14,805 bases of DNA from a bacterium (GCA_029933535.1 JAOZNZ010000020.1:1-14805), one strand, 5' to 3'. Counted from the stretch's first letter, positions 1-6,941 are shown. Made by a program: numbers and translations. The notes: generated by a model from the sequence alone, not told the origin.

Positions 1-2554
1 CGTTAGCAACGAGCATTCTGTCACCGAAAAGCTGTGTCATTAATTTTACATAAGGTGTTTCTCCACATCCTGCACAAGCACCTGAATATTCAAACAAAGC
101 TCTTGAAAACTGGCTTCCTTTAACTGTCGCTCGGTTCATAATAGAAGCTGGTGGATCGGGAATATTCAGGAAGAACTCATAATTTTCAGCTTCGTTTTCT
201 CTGAGTGGGGCCTGTAATTCCATATTAATAGCTTTTTTACCCTCAACCTCTTTGTTTTTTGCAGGACAGGTTTCAACACAAACTCCACATCCTGTACAAT
301 CTTCCGGAGCGATTTGAACTGTGAATTTTTTACCTTTCAAAGTTGGTCCGCCTTTAGCGTCAGCGGATTTAAAAGTTTCGGGAGCACCGTTTAGGCAATC
401 AGGATCGTAAGCTTTAATCCTGATAGCCGCGTGCGGGCAAACGAACGAACAAAGTCCGCATTGGATACACACATTATTATCCCAGGCGGGGATTTCGACA
501 GCTATGTTTCTTTTTTCGTATTTAGTTGTTCCGGTAGGGAATGAACCATCTTCAGGCATTACTGAAACAGGGATATCATCGCCTTTACTTTCGATAATTT
601 TACCTGTAAGCTGCTGAATGAATTCAGGAGAATTTTCAGGAACAGGTTTGTGCATGTGAATTGAACTGGTAACAGTTTCAGGAACTATGACTTCTTCTAT
701 TCCGCAAAGTGCTTTGTCAACAGCTTCGCAGTTCATAGAAACGATTTTCTCTCCTTTAGAGCCATAAGTTTTCTTGATCGCTTCTTTTATTTTTTCTAAC
801 GCGAGATTTTCATCCATGATTTTCGCGATGGTGAAAAAAGCAGTCTGCATAATAACATTAATTCTGCTGCCAAGTCCGATTTCTCCAGCGATTTTCAAAC
901 CATCGATAGTGTAAACTTTAAGATTTTTATCGATGATTTGTTTTTGTACTTCAGCAGGAAGTTTGTCCCAGATTTCATCAGCGCTGTAAGTACTGTTAAG
1001 GAGGAAAGTTCCGCCTTTTTTTAAGTTTTTCAACATGTCATATTTTTCGAGGAACGAAGAATTATGACAAGCGAGGAAATCAGCTTTAGTAATGAGATAG
1101 GAACTTCTGATGATTTTTCTGCCGAAACGAAGATGTGAAACAGTTACCGCACCGGCTTTTTTAGAATCATAAACAAAATATCCCTGAGCGTAATCATCGG
1201 TGTTGTCCCCGATAATTTTAATTGAGTTCTTATTTGCACCGACAGTTCCGTCAGAACCAAGACCGTAAAACATTGCTGAATGAGTGGCTTCATCTTCCGC
1301 GTGGAATGAGTGGTCAACATCAATGCTTGTGTTCGTAATATCATCATTAATTCCAACAGTAAAATGATTTTTCGGACTCTCTGACTTCAGATTGTCAAGA
1401 ACAGCTTTACACATCGGTGCAGAAAATTCTTTCGAACCGAGAGCATATCTTCCGCCTACGATTGTTGGCCATACATTGAATTTAGATTTATCAACTTCCA
1501 TTGTTTCACCAATAGCTGTACGGACGTCTTCATAAAGTGGTTCACCGAGTGAGCCTGGTTCTTTAGTTCTGTCAAGTGTAACGATAGATTTAACAGTTTT
1601 CGGGAAAGCATCGATCATATCTTTAATTGAGAAAGGTCTGAAAAGTCTGACTTTAACCATTCCAACTTTTTCGCCTTTAGAAACCAGATAATCAATAGTT
1701 TCGTGCATCGCATCGGCACCAGAACCCATCATAACAACAACGCGCTCGGCTTCCGGGTGACCAATATAATCGAATAGTTTGTATTCTCTTCCAGTAATTT
1801 TAGCGAAATTATCCATTGCTTTCTGAACGATAGCAGGAGTAACTTCATAAAATTTATTAACAGTTTCACGGCCCTGGAAGTAAACGTCCGGATTTTGTGA
1901 AGAACCGCGCAGCATTGGTCTGTCAGGAGACAATCCACGTTTCCGATGTGCAATAACCAGATCATCGTTGATCATAGCTTTCATATCTTCATAATCCAGA
2001 ACTTCAATTTTTTTGATTTCGTGTGAAGTACGGAAACCGTCAAAGAAATGGATGAAAGGAATTCTTGATTCCAATGTGGCTGCCTGGGAAATAAGCGCGA
2101 AATCCATAACTTCCTGAACACTTCCGGAGCACAACAGTGCAAAACCTGTTGAACGAACAGCCATAACGTCTGAATGATCACCGAAAATTGAAAGAGCCTG
2201 ACAAGCGACTGAACGAGCTGAAACATGAAAAACTGTGCTTGTAAGTTCACCGGCAATTTTAAACATATTAGGAATCATAAGGAGAAGTCCCTGTGATGCT
2301 GTAAATGTCGTCGTGAGAGCTCCGGAAGTAAGAGCACCATGAACCGCACCTGATGCACCGCCTTCAGATTGCATTTCTACAACAGAAGGGATTGTTCCCC
2401 AAATATTAGGGATATTAACCGCGCTTTTAGCATCGGATATTTCACCCATTGGGGATGAAGGTGTAATAGGATAAATCGCTATTACTTCGTTAGTAGCATG
2501 GGCAACATGAGCTGCCGCGGCATTACCGTCCATACAAACTTTTTTTCTGGCCAT
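1..2554 (-). CDS. nifJ: Pyruvate:ferredoxin (flavodoxin) oxidoreductase, 3' end missing
   Basis: Catalyses CoA-dependent oxidative decarboxylation of pyruvate to acetyl-CoA and CO2, passing electrons to ferredoxin or flavodoxin in the cytoplasm. About 851 N-terminal residues are visible; single-chain family members are near 1,170-1,200, so roughly 330-350 C-terminal residues lie outside the window. Visible landmarks are YPITPSSPMGE at about 28-38, the EKR linker just before the ferredoxin module, two 4Fe-4S clusters (CIQCGLCSFVCP near 697 and CTGCGVCVETCP near 755), and the start of the TPP-binding domain (GACAGCGETPY near 825) at the window edge. The ATG is chosen because AAGGA lies 7 nt upstream. 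The gene has its own promoter behind fetB. The family is oxygen-sensitive, which suggests an anaerobic host. Identification is very secure; the symbol follows the single-polypeptide form. Confidence 0.96.
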   Translation of the reverse strand, partial: MARKKVCMDGNAAAAHVAHATNEVIAIYPITPSSPMGEISDAKSAVNIPNIWGTIPSVVEMQSEGGASGAVHGALTSGALTTTFTASQGLLLMIPNMFKIAGELTSTVFHVSARSVACQALSIFGDHSDVMAVRSTGFALLCSGSVQEVMDFALISQAATLESRIPFIHFFDGFRTSHEIKKIEVLDYEDMKAMINDDLVIAHRKRGLSPDRPMLRGSSQNPDVYFQGRETVNKFYEVTPAIVQKAMDNFAKITGREYKLFDYIGHPEAERVVVMMGSGADAMHETIDYLVSKGEKVGMVKVRLFRPFSIKDMIDAFPKTVKSIVTLDRTKEPGSLGEPLYEDVRTAIGETMEVDKSKFNVWPTIVGGRYALGSKEFSAPMCKAVLDNLKSESPKNHFTVGINDDITNTSIDVDHSFHAEDEATHSAMFYGLGSDGTVGANKNSIKIIGDNTDDYAQGYFVYDSKKAGAVTVSHLRFGRKIIRSSYLITKADFLACHNSSFLEKYDMLKNLKKGGTFLLNSTYSADEIWDKLPAEVQKQIIDKNLKVYTIDGLKIAGEIGLGSRINVIMQTAFFTIAKIMDENLALEKIKEAIKKTYGSKGEKIVSMNCEAVDKALCGIEEVIVPETVTSSIHMHKPVPENSPEFIQQLTGKIIESKGDDIPVSVMPEDGSFPTGTTKYEKRNIAVEIPAWDNNVCIQCGLCSFVCPHAAIRIKAYDPDCLNGAPETFKSADAKGGPTLKGKKFTVQIAPEDCTGCGVCVETCPAKNKEVEGKKAINMELQAPLRENEAENYEFFLNIPDPPASIMNRATVKGSQFSRALFEYSGACAGCGETPYVKLMTQLFGDRMLVAN

Positions 2555-2617
2555 AATAAAATCCTTGTTTAAGTTGTTAACGCTGCGTAAATCAGCGCGC
2601 ATTTTTGTTAAAATAAA

Positions 2618-2628
2618 GGTATAATACC
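2618..2628. promoter_or_regulatory. Palindrome at the nifJ transcription start (possible operator)
   Basis: GGTAT-A-ATACC is a perfect 11-bp palindrome. It lies about 4-14 bp downstream of the start point predicted from the TATAAT box at 2639-2644. That is a common place for a repressor operator, and pyruvate:ferredoxin oxidoreductase genes are often redox- or carbon-regulated, but no regulator can be named. A second small hairpin (CGCTG/CAGCG, 2581-2597) follows in the leader. Both could be chance in AT-rich sequence. Confidence 0.25.
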
Positions 2629-2638
2629 AAACAGGGAT

Positions 2639-2667
2639 ATTATACTAAATACATGTTTTTAATTCAA
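2639..2667 (-). promoter_or_regulatory. Sigma-70 type promoter of nifJ
   Basis: Read on the minus strand, TTGAAT (2662-2667) is followed after exactly 17 bp by TATAAT (2639-2644). This gives a leader of about 75 nt before the nifJ ATG. The -35 box lies at the stop codon of fetB (stop at 2659-2661, box starting one base beyond), so the promoter is embedded in the 3' end of the upstream gene. Confidence 0.6.
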
Positions 2668-3450
2668 CCGGTTAAGACACAGGCGATGGCGGGAATCAAA
2701 TAACCTTTTGGCAGTTAATGATACGGCAAAGATAGAACCAAAACCCGTTCCCGCAGCAATAAGAAACATAATCATTATTTGATACTTCACAGCCTCAAAA
2801 GGGGAAGTTCCGGCTAAAATCTGACCGGTCATCATTCCCGGTAAACTTACCAGTCCGGCAATTGCCATTGCATTAATTATAGGTATCATTCCGGCACGGA
2901 TGCTGTCGCGACGAATATCGGCAATGGCTTCCGACCACGATTGTCCCATCATTAGTCGCGCTTCAATAGTTTTTCTCTGGTCGCGGGCTGTTTGTGTTAA
3001 TCGGTCCATTCCTATGGCAACGCCGTTCATTGTATTACCAAGCATCATTCCGAGAAGTGGAATCGCGTATCGTGGAGTGTACCACGGATCTTGATTAATT
3101 ATAACTATAAGTGCAAGAGAAGTTATTACAAAAGAAGAAATGAACATTGAAAGCGAGCCGATACCAATTCCCCAGCTGCCTTTCAAAGGATTTTTTTGTC
3201 TCGCAATTACTTCCCGTGTTGCCGCGCAAAGCATTACAAATGCCATAAGTCCAACCCACAACGGTTTGACATGGCTGAAAAGTGAGTTGAGAACTAATCC
3301 TACAAGTAGTAACTGAACTGTCGTTCGCAAAGCAGAAATTAATATCCTCTTTCCTATACCAAGTCGAGATAATCGACTTATAATCGCAAGCGATATTACA
3401 AAAATCGCTGCGAGCGAAAGATCGAGTGGTGTCAGGGAATATGTTTGCAT
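2659..3450 (-). CDS. fetB: FetB-type ABC transporter permease (UPF0014 family)
   Basis: A 263-residue polytopic inner-membrane protein, close to the usual length of about 260. The family signature LGMMLGNTMNGVAIGMDRL spans residues 133-151, and VSLPGMMTGQILAGTSP (201-217) is also typical. Alternating hydrophobic stretches suggest about seven membrane segments. In E. coli, FetB pairs with the ATPase FetA and is implicated in iron export and resistance to oxidative stress. No FetA-like ATPase is in this window, so the partner must be elsewhere or absent. The start has no visible Shine-Dalgarno site. An in-frame TGA contributed by the adjoining repeat lies 9 nt upstream, so translation cannot begin further out. 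The gene follows rodA after a 382-bp repeat-filled gap; no clear promoter was found. Family is secure; iron as substrate is inferred from the family. Confidence 0.88.
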   Translation of the reverse strand: MQTYSLTPLDLSLAAIFVISLAIISRLSRLGIGKRILISALRTTVQLLLVGLVLNSLFSHVKPLWVGLMAFVMLCAATREVIARQKNPLKGSWGIGIGSLSMFISSFVITSLALIVIINQDPWYTPRYAIPLLGMMLGNTMNGVAIGMDRLTQTARDQRKTIEARLMMGQSWSEAIADIRRDSIRAGMIPIINAMAIAGLVSLPGMMTGQILAGTSPFEAVKYQIMIMFLIAAGTGFGSIFAVSLTAKRLFDSRHRLCLNRLN

Positions 3451-3455
3451 TTTAA

Positions 3456-3486
3456 GGTTTCAGGTGTCAGGTTTCAGGTGTCAGGT
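3456..3486. repeat. Tandem 14-bp repeat GGTTTCAGGTGTCA next to the fetB start
   Basis: Two perfect copies of GGTTTCAGGTGTCA (3456-3469 and 3470-3483) plus a partial GGT. The block ends 5 bp from the fetB ATG. The overlapping sequence TTCAGGTGTCAGGTTTC recurs at 3726-3742, at the far end of the heptamer array. Confidence 0.9.
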
Positions 3487-3509
3487 AATTCAAATCAAAG
3501 ATTTGAATT
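3487..3509. repeat. Perfect inverted repeat, 10-bp arms
   Basis: AATTCAAATC and GATTTGAATT are separated by AAA. Neither strand has a following T-run, so it does not look like an intrinsic terminator. It may be an operator-like site or a weak RNA hairpin upstream of fetB. Confidence 0.7.
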
Positions 3510-3604
3510 TAGTATTCACTTCATCCTTGGGTGTTCAGTGTTCGCGAAGCGCCCGGAGAATTTCGGGCGATGTTCGACCCTAGCATACGCGGTGCGCTAA
3601 CGCG

Positions 3605-3730
3605 TGTTCAGTGTTCAATGTTCAATGTTCGGTGTTCGATGTTCGGTGTTCAATGTTCGGTGTTCAATGTTCGGTGTTCAATGTTCGGTGTTCAGTGTTC
3701 AATGTTCGGTGTTCGATGTTCAATGTTCAG
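3605..3730. repeat. Heptamer tandem array (TGTTCRR)18
   Basis: Eighteen uninterrupted 7-bp units share an invariant TGTTC core and end in two purines. The dinucleotide runs AG, AA, AA, GG, GA, GG, AA, GG, AA, GG, AA, GG, AG, AA, GG, GA, AA, AG. Variation is limited to A/G transitions at the last two positions. Units 6-12 alternate GG and AA, giving a 14-bp higher-order period. Isolated related units also occur at 3532-3545 and 3570-3576. Confidence 0.95.
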
Positions 3731-3739
3731 GTGTCAGGT

Positions 3740-3755
3740 TTCTCACCTTCTCACC
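3740..3755. repeat. Tandem octamer TTCTCACC x2
   Basis: Two perfect adjacent 8-bp copies lie directly between the 3726-3742 CAGGTGTCAGG sequence and the ATTAACTAATAACT repeat. Confidence 0.7.
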
Positions 3756-3790
3756 ATTAACTAATAACTATTAATTATTAACTAATAACT
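3756..3790. repeat. Direct repeat ATTAACTAATAACT x2, 21-bp period
   Basis: Perfect 14-bp copies at 3756-3769 and 3777-3790, separated by ATTAATT. They lie between the octamer repeat and the GC-rich tail behind rodA. Confidence 0.8.
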
Positions 3791-3832
3791 GCTCGCGCTG
3801 GGAACTCAGCATACGCGGGTCAAGAGCGCGGC

Positions 3833-4915
3833 TTACACAGTGCTGTTGTTATAAATCGATTGTAAAATACCTACGGACATTAATGCAGTTAACATAGACG
3901 ATCCCCCGTATGATATCAACGGAAGCGGAACGCCAATGATAGGCATCAGGCTTACAGCCATACCAATATTCATCAACACGTGAGTTGCAAACATAATAGC
4001 AATTCCCGCCGCAACGACTTGTCCAAAGACATTTTTAGAACTTTTTGAAATATACAACGCGGTAAGAATGAGTATAAAAAAAAGTAAAAGAACAGTTATA
4101 CCGCCAACAAATCCCCACTCTTCTCCAATAACAGAAAAAATAAAATCCGTATGTCGTTCAGGAAGAAAGTTAAGTTTGCTCTGAAGACTTTTAAGGAATC
4201 CTCTGCCCGTAAATAAACCACTTCCAATCGCAATTTTTGATTGAACAGCCTGATATCCAAAATGGAATGGGTCATCTTCCGGGAACCAGGTTAGTTTAAT
4301 GCGTTCAATTCTCCAATGCCCGAGAAATGGAATCATAAGAGGAATTGTTGCCAGCCCGCCAAGGAAAGTAGTGGCAATAATGGGAAGATTAGTTCCGCTT
4401 ACAAAAAACATTGCCAGCACAACCGGAATAAAAATCAATGCGGTGCCGAGATCAGGCTGCAAAAAAATTAAAGCTAAAGGAATGATCAACAGTACAAACG
4501 ACATAAGGTAATATTTAATATCGTATCTGTGTTCTTCGAAGTCAGCAAGAAAACGTCCGAAAATAAGTATTACGGCAATTTTTGCGAATTCAGAAGGCTG
4601 AATACCTAATCCGCCGAAACCAAGCCAACTTTTTGCGCCGTTCCTTTCTTTTCCTATTATCAGAACCAGCAAAAGACTTGCTACAGATAACGAGAAGATA
4701 ATAGCCGCATAGTTTTTGTATTCCTGTAATCTGATAAATGCGAGAGTAAAAGCGAGAGATAAACCGATAAACACCCACAGCAATTGTCGCGGCATATAAT
4801 TTATGCTGTGCCCTATAGACGCACTGTAAACAAACATTAGACATATAACAAGTAGTGCGAAGGTGGTAAGCCACAATGGAAAACAAATTTTGTAATGCGG
4901 CCTGTTGAGTTTCAT
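3833..4915 (-). CDS. rodA: Rod-shape determining SEDS peptidoglycan glycosyltransferase RodA
   Basis: A 360-residue multi-pass inner-membrane enzyme that polymerises glycan strands from lipid II for lateral wall growth, normally with a class B PBP (PBP2). Family motifs are QPSEF (106-110), QPDLGTAL (153-160), LPERHTDFIF (251-260) and GVPLPLISYGGSS (328-340). D257 matches the essential SEDS aspartate. PERHTDF is the RodA form; FtsW typically has PEAHTDF. Length is close to the family norm of about 370. Its ATG overlaps the ribE stop (ATGA), so translation is probably coupled and the two genes share a transcript. No PBP2, mreB or mreC gene is nearby, which is unusual for rodA. A GC-rich imperfect hairpin (CGCGCT 3794-3799 with AGCGCG 3825-3830) follows the stop but lacks a T-run. 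Confidence 0.93.
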   Translation of the reverse strand: MKLNRPHYKICFPLWLTTFALLVICLMFVYSASIGHSINYMPRQLLWVFIGLSLAFTLAFIRLQEYKNYAAIIFSLSVASLLLVLIIGKERNGAKSWLGFGGLGIQPSEFAKIAVILIFGRFLADFEEHRYDIKYYLMSFVLLIIPLALIFLQPDLGTALIFIPVVLAMFFVSGTNLPIIATTFLGGLATIPLMIPFLGHWRIERIKLTWFPEDDPFHFGYQAVQSKIAIGSGLFTGRGFLKSLQSKLNFLPERHTDFIFSVIGEEWGFVGGITVLLLFFILILTALYISKSSKNVFGQVVAAGIAIMFATHVLMNIGMAVSLMPIIGVPLPLISYGGSSMLTALMSVGILQSIYNNSTV

Positions 4916-5493
4916 TTCACTAACTTTTCAATATATTTAGCAATAACATCAACTTCAATATTAATTTTATCACCAATAGAAATCGAACGTAAATTTGTTA
5001 TATCACGTGTGTGGGGAATAATGTGAGATTCAATTTCACCTGATTTGCCCGTTACAGTCAGACTAATTCCGTTGAGAGTGATAAATCCCTTGTTTACAAT
5101 ATATTTATTGAGTTCCGTAGGGCAGGATACTCGTAAAACCCAGTCGTTATTAATGCACCGCCATGACCTGACTATCCCGGTTCCGTCAATATGACCTTGA
5201 ACGTAATGACCACCTAAACGAGTTTGAGGAGTTGCCGCGCGCTCGAGATTTACCTCTTTTCCCGGGCGGTAAGAGCTAATGCGGGTAAGATTAATAGTTT
5301 CCTGCTGAACATCAACTTCAAAGGAGTTTGAGTCAAATTTTACAACAGTAACGCAAACGCCGTCTATGCAAATACTGTCGCCGATTCTAACATCTTCAAG
5401 AATCGTTTTTGCATTGATAGACAGTCTTGCAGCGGGATAGGATGTAGTTAAGGATTTAACAGTGCCGATTTCTTCTATAATACCGGTAAACAT
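4912..5493 (-). CDS. ribE: Riboflavin synthase, alpha subunit
   Basis: Converts two molecules of 6,7-dimethyl-8-ribityllumazine into riboflavin and a pyrimidine product that is recycled. The 193 residues hold two tandem lumazine-binding barrels. The first begins MFTGIIEEIGTV and carries GVCVTVV and NLERA. The second begins with GGHYVQGHIDGTG near residue 94 and carries LNGISLTV, IPHT and INIEVDVIAKY. Length is near the usual 200 or slightly above. Other riboflavin genes (ribD, ribBA, ribH) are not adjacent and no FMN riboswitch was recognised upstream. It lies 50 bp downstream of accD and overlaps rodA. No strong ribosome-binding site is visible before the ATG. In some naming systems this enzyme is called ribC. 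Confidence 0.95.
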   Translation of the reverse strand: MFTGIIEEIGTVKSLTTSYPAARLSINAKTILEDVRIGDSICIDGVCVTVVKFDSNSFEVDVQQETINLTRISSYRPGKEVNLERAATPQTRLGGHYVQGHIDGTGIVRSWRCINNDWVLRVSCPTELNKYIVNKGFITLNGISLTVTGKSGEIESHIIPHTRDITNLRSISIGDKINIEVDVIAKYIEKLVK

Positions 5494-5543
5494 AATATCA
5501 TTTTTTTCGATGAAATAAAAAGCGAAGAATAATATTGTATATC

Positions 5544-6416
5544 TCAGGTCTCCGACTGATTTGAATTTTCATTATTTAGTTTTACAATTGGCAGATGAAG
5601 GAAATAACAAAGAATCTTAGTAATAGTATCTTTCATTTCAGGTCTTGGAACAACCATGTCAATTAATCCATGCTCAAGCAGAAATTCAGCAGTTTGAAAA
5701 CCTTCCGGAAGATCTTGCCTGATAGTTTGTTTAATTACTCTCGGTCCCGCAAAACAAATAAGCGATTTCGGTTCAGCAATTATAACATCACCAAGTGAAG
5801 CAAAACTGGCGGTAGTTCCTCCGGTAGTTGGATTAGTGAGAAGAGAAATAAAAGGAAGTCGCGCCTGCTTTAATTTGTACAAAGCCGCACTCGTTTTTGC
5901 CATTTGCATTAATCCGATAATAGCTTCCTGCATACGTACTCCACCGGAAGCGCTGGAAATAATAACCGGCATTTTTTCATCTATAGCGGTTTCGATCAGA
6001 CGTGTTATTTTTTCACCAACTACTGAACCCATAGTCCCGCCGATATATGAAAAATCCATTACGCCGATGGCTATGGGGATATCGTTCATTTTAGCTTTGC
6101 CTGTGACAACAGCTTCTACTTCACCTGATTTTTTGCTGTGCTTTGCCTGCCTTTCAGGATAAGTAACCGAATCGACAAATTTCAGGGGATCGCCCGGTGT
6201 CATTTTTTTATCTTGTTCAACGAAAGAGTTTTCATCACAAAGCAGAGCAATACGTTCTCTGGCGCTAAAGATGTAATGATAACCGCATTTGGGGCAAAGT
6301 TTATTTGCCTCATTCAGGGTTTTAGAGTATAAAATTTCGCCGCAGTTCTGACATTTTATCCATAAACCATCAGGAATTGCGGGTCTTTTTTTACGTAGTC
6401 TTGATAAAAGTGACAT
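5544..6416 (-). CDS. accD: Acetyl-CoA carboxylase carboxyltransferase, beta subunit
   Basis: Beta half of the carboxyltransferase, which with AccA moves CO2 from biotin on AccB to acetyl-CoA, making malonyl-CoA for fatty-acid synthesis. The 290 residues start with the typical N-terminal zinc ribbon (C22, C25, C41, C44). The crotonase-like core follows, with MDFSYIGGTMGSVVGEKI, SASGGVRMQEAIIGLMQMAKT in two blocks, TNPTTGGTTASFASLGDV and FAGPRVIKQTI. Length is normal for the family. The ATG has a modest GGA 8 nt upstream. The gene begins 54 bp behind tRNA-Leu and may be read from the same promoter. accA is not in the window. Confidence 0.96.
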   Translation of the reverse strand: MSLLSRLRKKRPAIPDGLWIKCQNCGEILYSKTLNEANKLCPKCGYHYIFSARERIALLCDENSFVEQDKKMTPGDPLKFVDSVTYPERQAKHSKKSGEVEAVVTGKAKMNDIPIAIGVMDFSYIGGTMGSVVGEKITRLIETAIDEKMPVIISSASGGVRMQEAIIGLMQMAKTSAALYKLKQARLPFISLLTNPTTGGTTASFASLGDVIIAEPKSLICFAGPRVIKQTIRQDLPEGFQTAEFLLEHGLIDMVVPRPEMKDTITKILCYFLHLPIVKLNNENSNQSET

Positions 6417-6470
6417 AAATTTGTTCCGTTATAATTTGAAATATTTTTACATAGCGGAAAAAACACTAAG

Positions 6471-6556
6471 TGCCGAAGGCCGGAATCGAACCGGCACGGG
6501 CAATTAAGCCCATTGGATTTTAAGTCCAAGGCGTCTACCAATTCCGCCACTTCGGC
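6471..6556 (-). tRNA. tRNA-Leu (anticodon UAA)
   Basis: On the minus strand the acceptor arms GCCGAAG and CTTCGGC pair. The anticodon stem TTGGA/TCCAA encloses loop CTTAAAA with anticodon TAA. There is a long variable arm (GGGCTTAATTGCCC) as expected for leucine, and a GGTTCGATTCC T-loop. The 86-nt gene ends at the discriminator A; CCA is not encoded (the next bases are CTT). Read as protein in one frame it gives the well-known spurious AELVDALDLKSNG peptide. Confidence 0.97.
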
Positions 6557-6639
6557 ATTAGTGTTCTGCGATATAATCGCAAAGAATTGACGAGATTTAC
6601 ATTTTTTAAATTTCGGCAAATTCTATCAGTAGATCTGTT

Positions 6640-6665
6640 AAATAATACAAAACTTTGTATTATTT
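6640..6665. promoter_or_regulatory. 26-bp palindrome covering the tRNA-Leu promoter
   Basis: AAATAATACAAA and TTTGTATTATTT are perfect 12-bp arms around a 2-bp centre. The palindrome covers the whole -10/spacer region of the candidate promoter below and reaches the edge of its -35. That geometry suits a repressor operator. It lacks the GC-rich stem and T-run of a terminator. Confidence 0.4.
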
Positions 6666-6670
6666 TGCAA
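6642..6670 (-). promoter_or_regulatory. Candidate promoter for tRNA-Leu (and possibly accD-ribE-rodA)
   Basis: On the minus strand TTGCAA (6665-6670) is followed after 17 bp by TATTAT (6642-6647). It lies downstream of the tRNA-Cys terminator, so a new promoter is needed here. The start point would be near 6635, about 79 nt before the mature tRNA-Leu. Confidence 0.45.
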
Positions 6671-6795
6671 GCATATATTTATTTTTTAATCGGACAGTAG
6701 TGATATAGAAAGGGAAATTTGATTTTAGGTGGCGAGTCGGTGTCGAGTCTTCGTCTCTTTGCCCTGTATTCTCACACTTTTGACACATCTCAGGC

Positions 6796-6829
6796 AAAAT
6801 AAAAAGACTCCCGAAATGCTTCGGAAGCC
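6796..6829 (-). terminator. Intrinsic terminator after tRNA-Cys
   Basis: On the minus strand GGCTTCCGAA-GCAT-TTCGGGAGTC forms a 10-bp stem with two G-U pairs and a 4-nt loop. It is followed by TTTTTATTTT. It ends the tRNA-Cys transcript 22 nt after the encoded CCA. Confidence 0.85.
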
Positions 6830-6850
6830 CAGTGTTTATCGAGAAAAAAG

Positions 6851-6928
6851 TGGAGGCGGCGACCGGATTTGAACCGGTGAATAATGGTTTTGCAAACCAT
6901 CGCCTTAGGCCAACTTGGCTACACCGCC
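6851..6928 (-). tRNA. tRNA-Cys (anticodon GCA)
   Basis: Acceptor GGCGGTG pairs with CGCCGCC (one G-U pair) and the discriminator is T, as expected for cysteine. The anticodon stem ATGGT/ACCAT holds loop TTGCAAA, anticodon GCA. The T-arm is ACCGG-TTCAAAT-CCGGT. CCA is encoded (6851-6853), unlike the neighbouring tRNA-Leu. The gene has its own strong promoter and terminator, so it is a single-gene unit. Confidence 0.97.
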
Positions 6929-6941
6929 TTACGGGCCGGCT

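Larger units (their letters stand above)
3451..3832. other. Repeat-filled intergenic region between rodA and fetB
   Basis: This 382-bp gap holds no credible gene. From left to right it contains a 14-bp tandem repeat, a 23-bp perfect inverted repeat, GC-rich unique sequence, an 18-unit heptamer array, a further copy of the CAGGTGTCAGGTTTC sequence, a doubled octamer, and a doubled ATTAACTAATAACT. The 11-mer AGCATACGCGG occurs twice in direct orientation, at 3582-3592 and 3808-3818, on either side of the heptamer array. A 77-codon plus-strand open frame here is just the heptamer array read in three phases, giving cysteine/phenylalanine/valine periodic nonsense. Confidence 0.85.

Noticed and set aside
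1144..2256. Several minus-strand open frames of 70-91 codons inside nifJ
   Set aside because: They are out-of-frame shadows of the long nifJ reading frame, which is intact across the region.
3487..3509. Inverted repeat as a rodA terminator
   Set aside because: AT-rich stem with no T-run on either strand; too far (over 300 bp) from the rodA stop.
3605..3730. CRISPR array or plasmid-type iterons
   Set aside because: Units are 7 bp without spacers, there are no cas or replication-initiator genes nearby, and no clear DnaA boxes were seen.
3531..3764. 77-codon plus-strand frame with periodic Cys/Phe/Val
   Set aside because: It is the heptamer array read through 21-bp periods; no ribosome-binding site and no protein-like composition.
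6356..6619. Open frame with an AELVDALDLKSNG-type peptide
   Set aside because: It is the translation of tRNA-Leu, a classic false gene; the tRNA fold explains the sequence fully.
6660..6788. Minus-strand 42-codon frame starting MCQKCENTG (CxxC) between the two tRNAs
   Set aside because: No Shine-Dalgarno site, it begins just behind a terminator and its 3' end lies over the candidate promoter/palindrome; the single CxxC could be chance.
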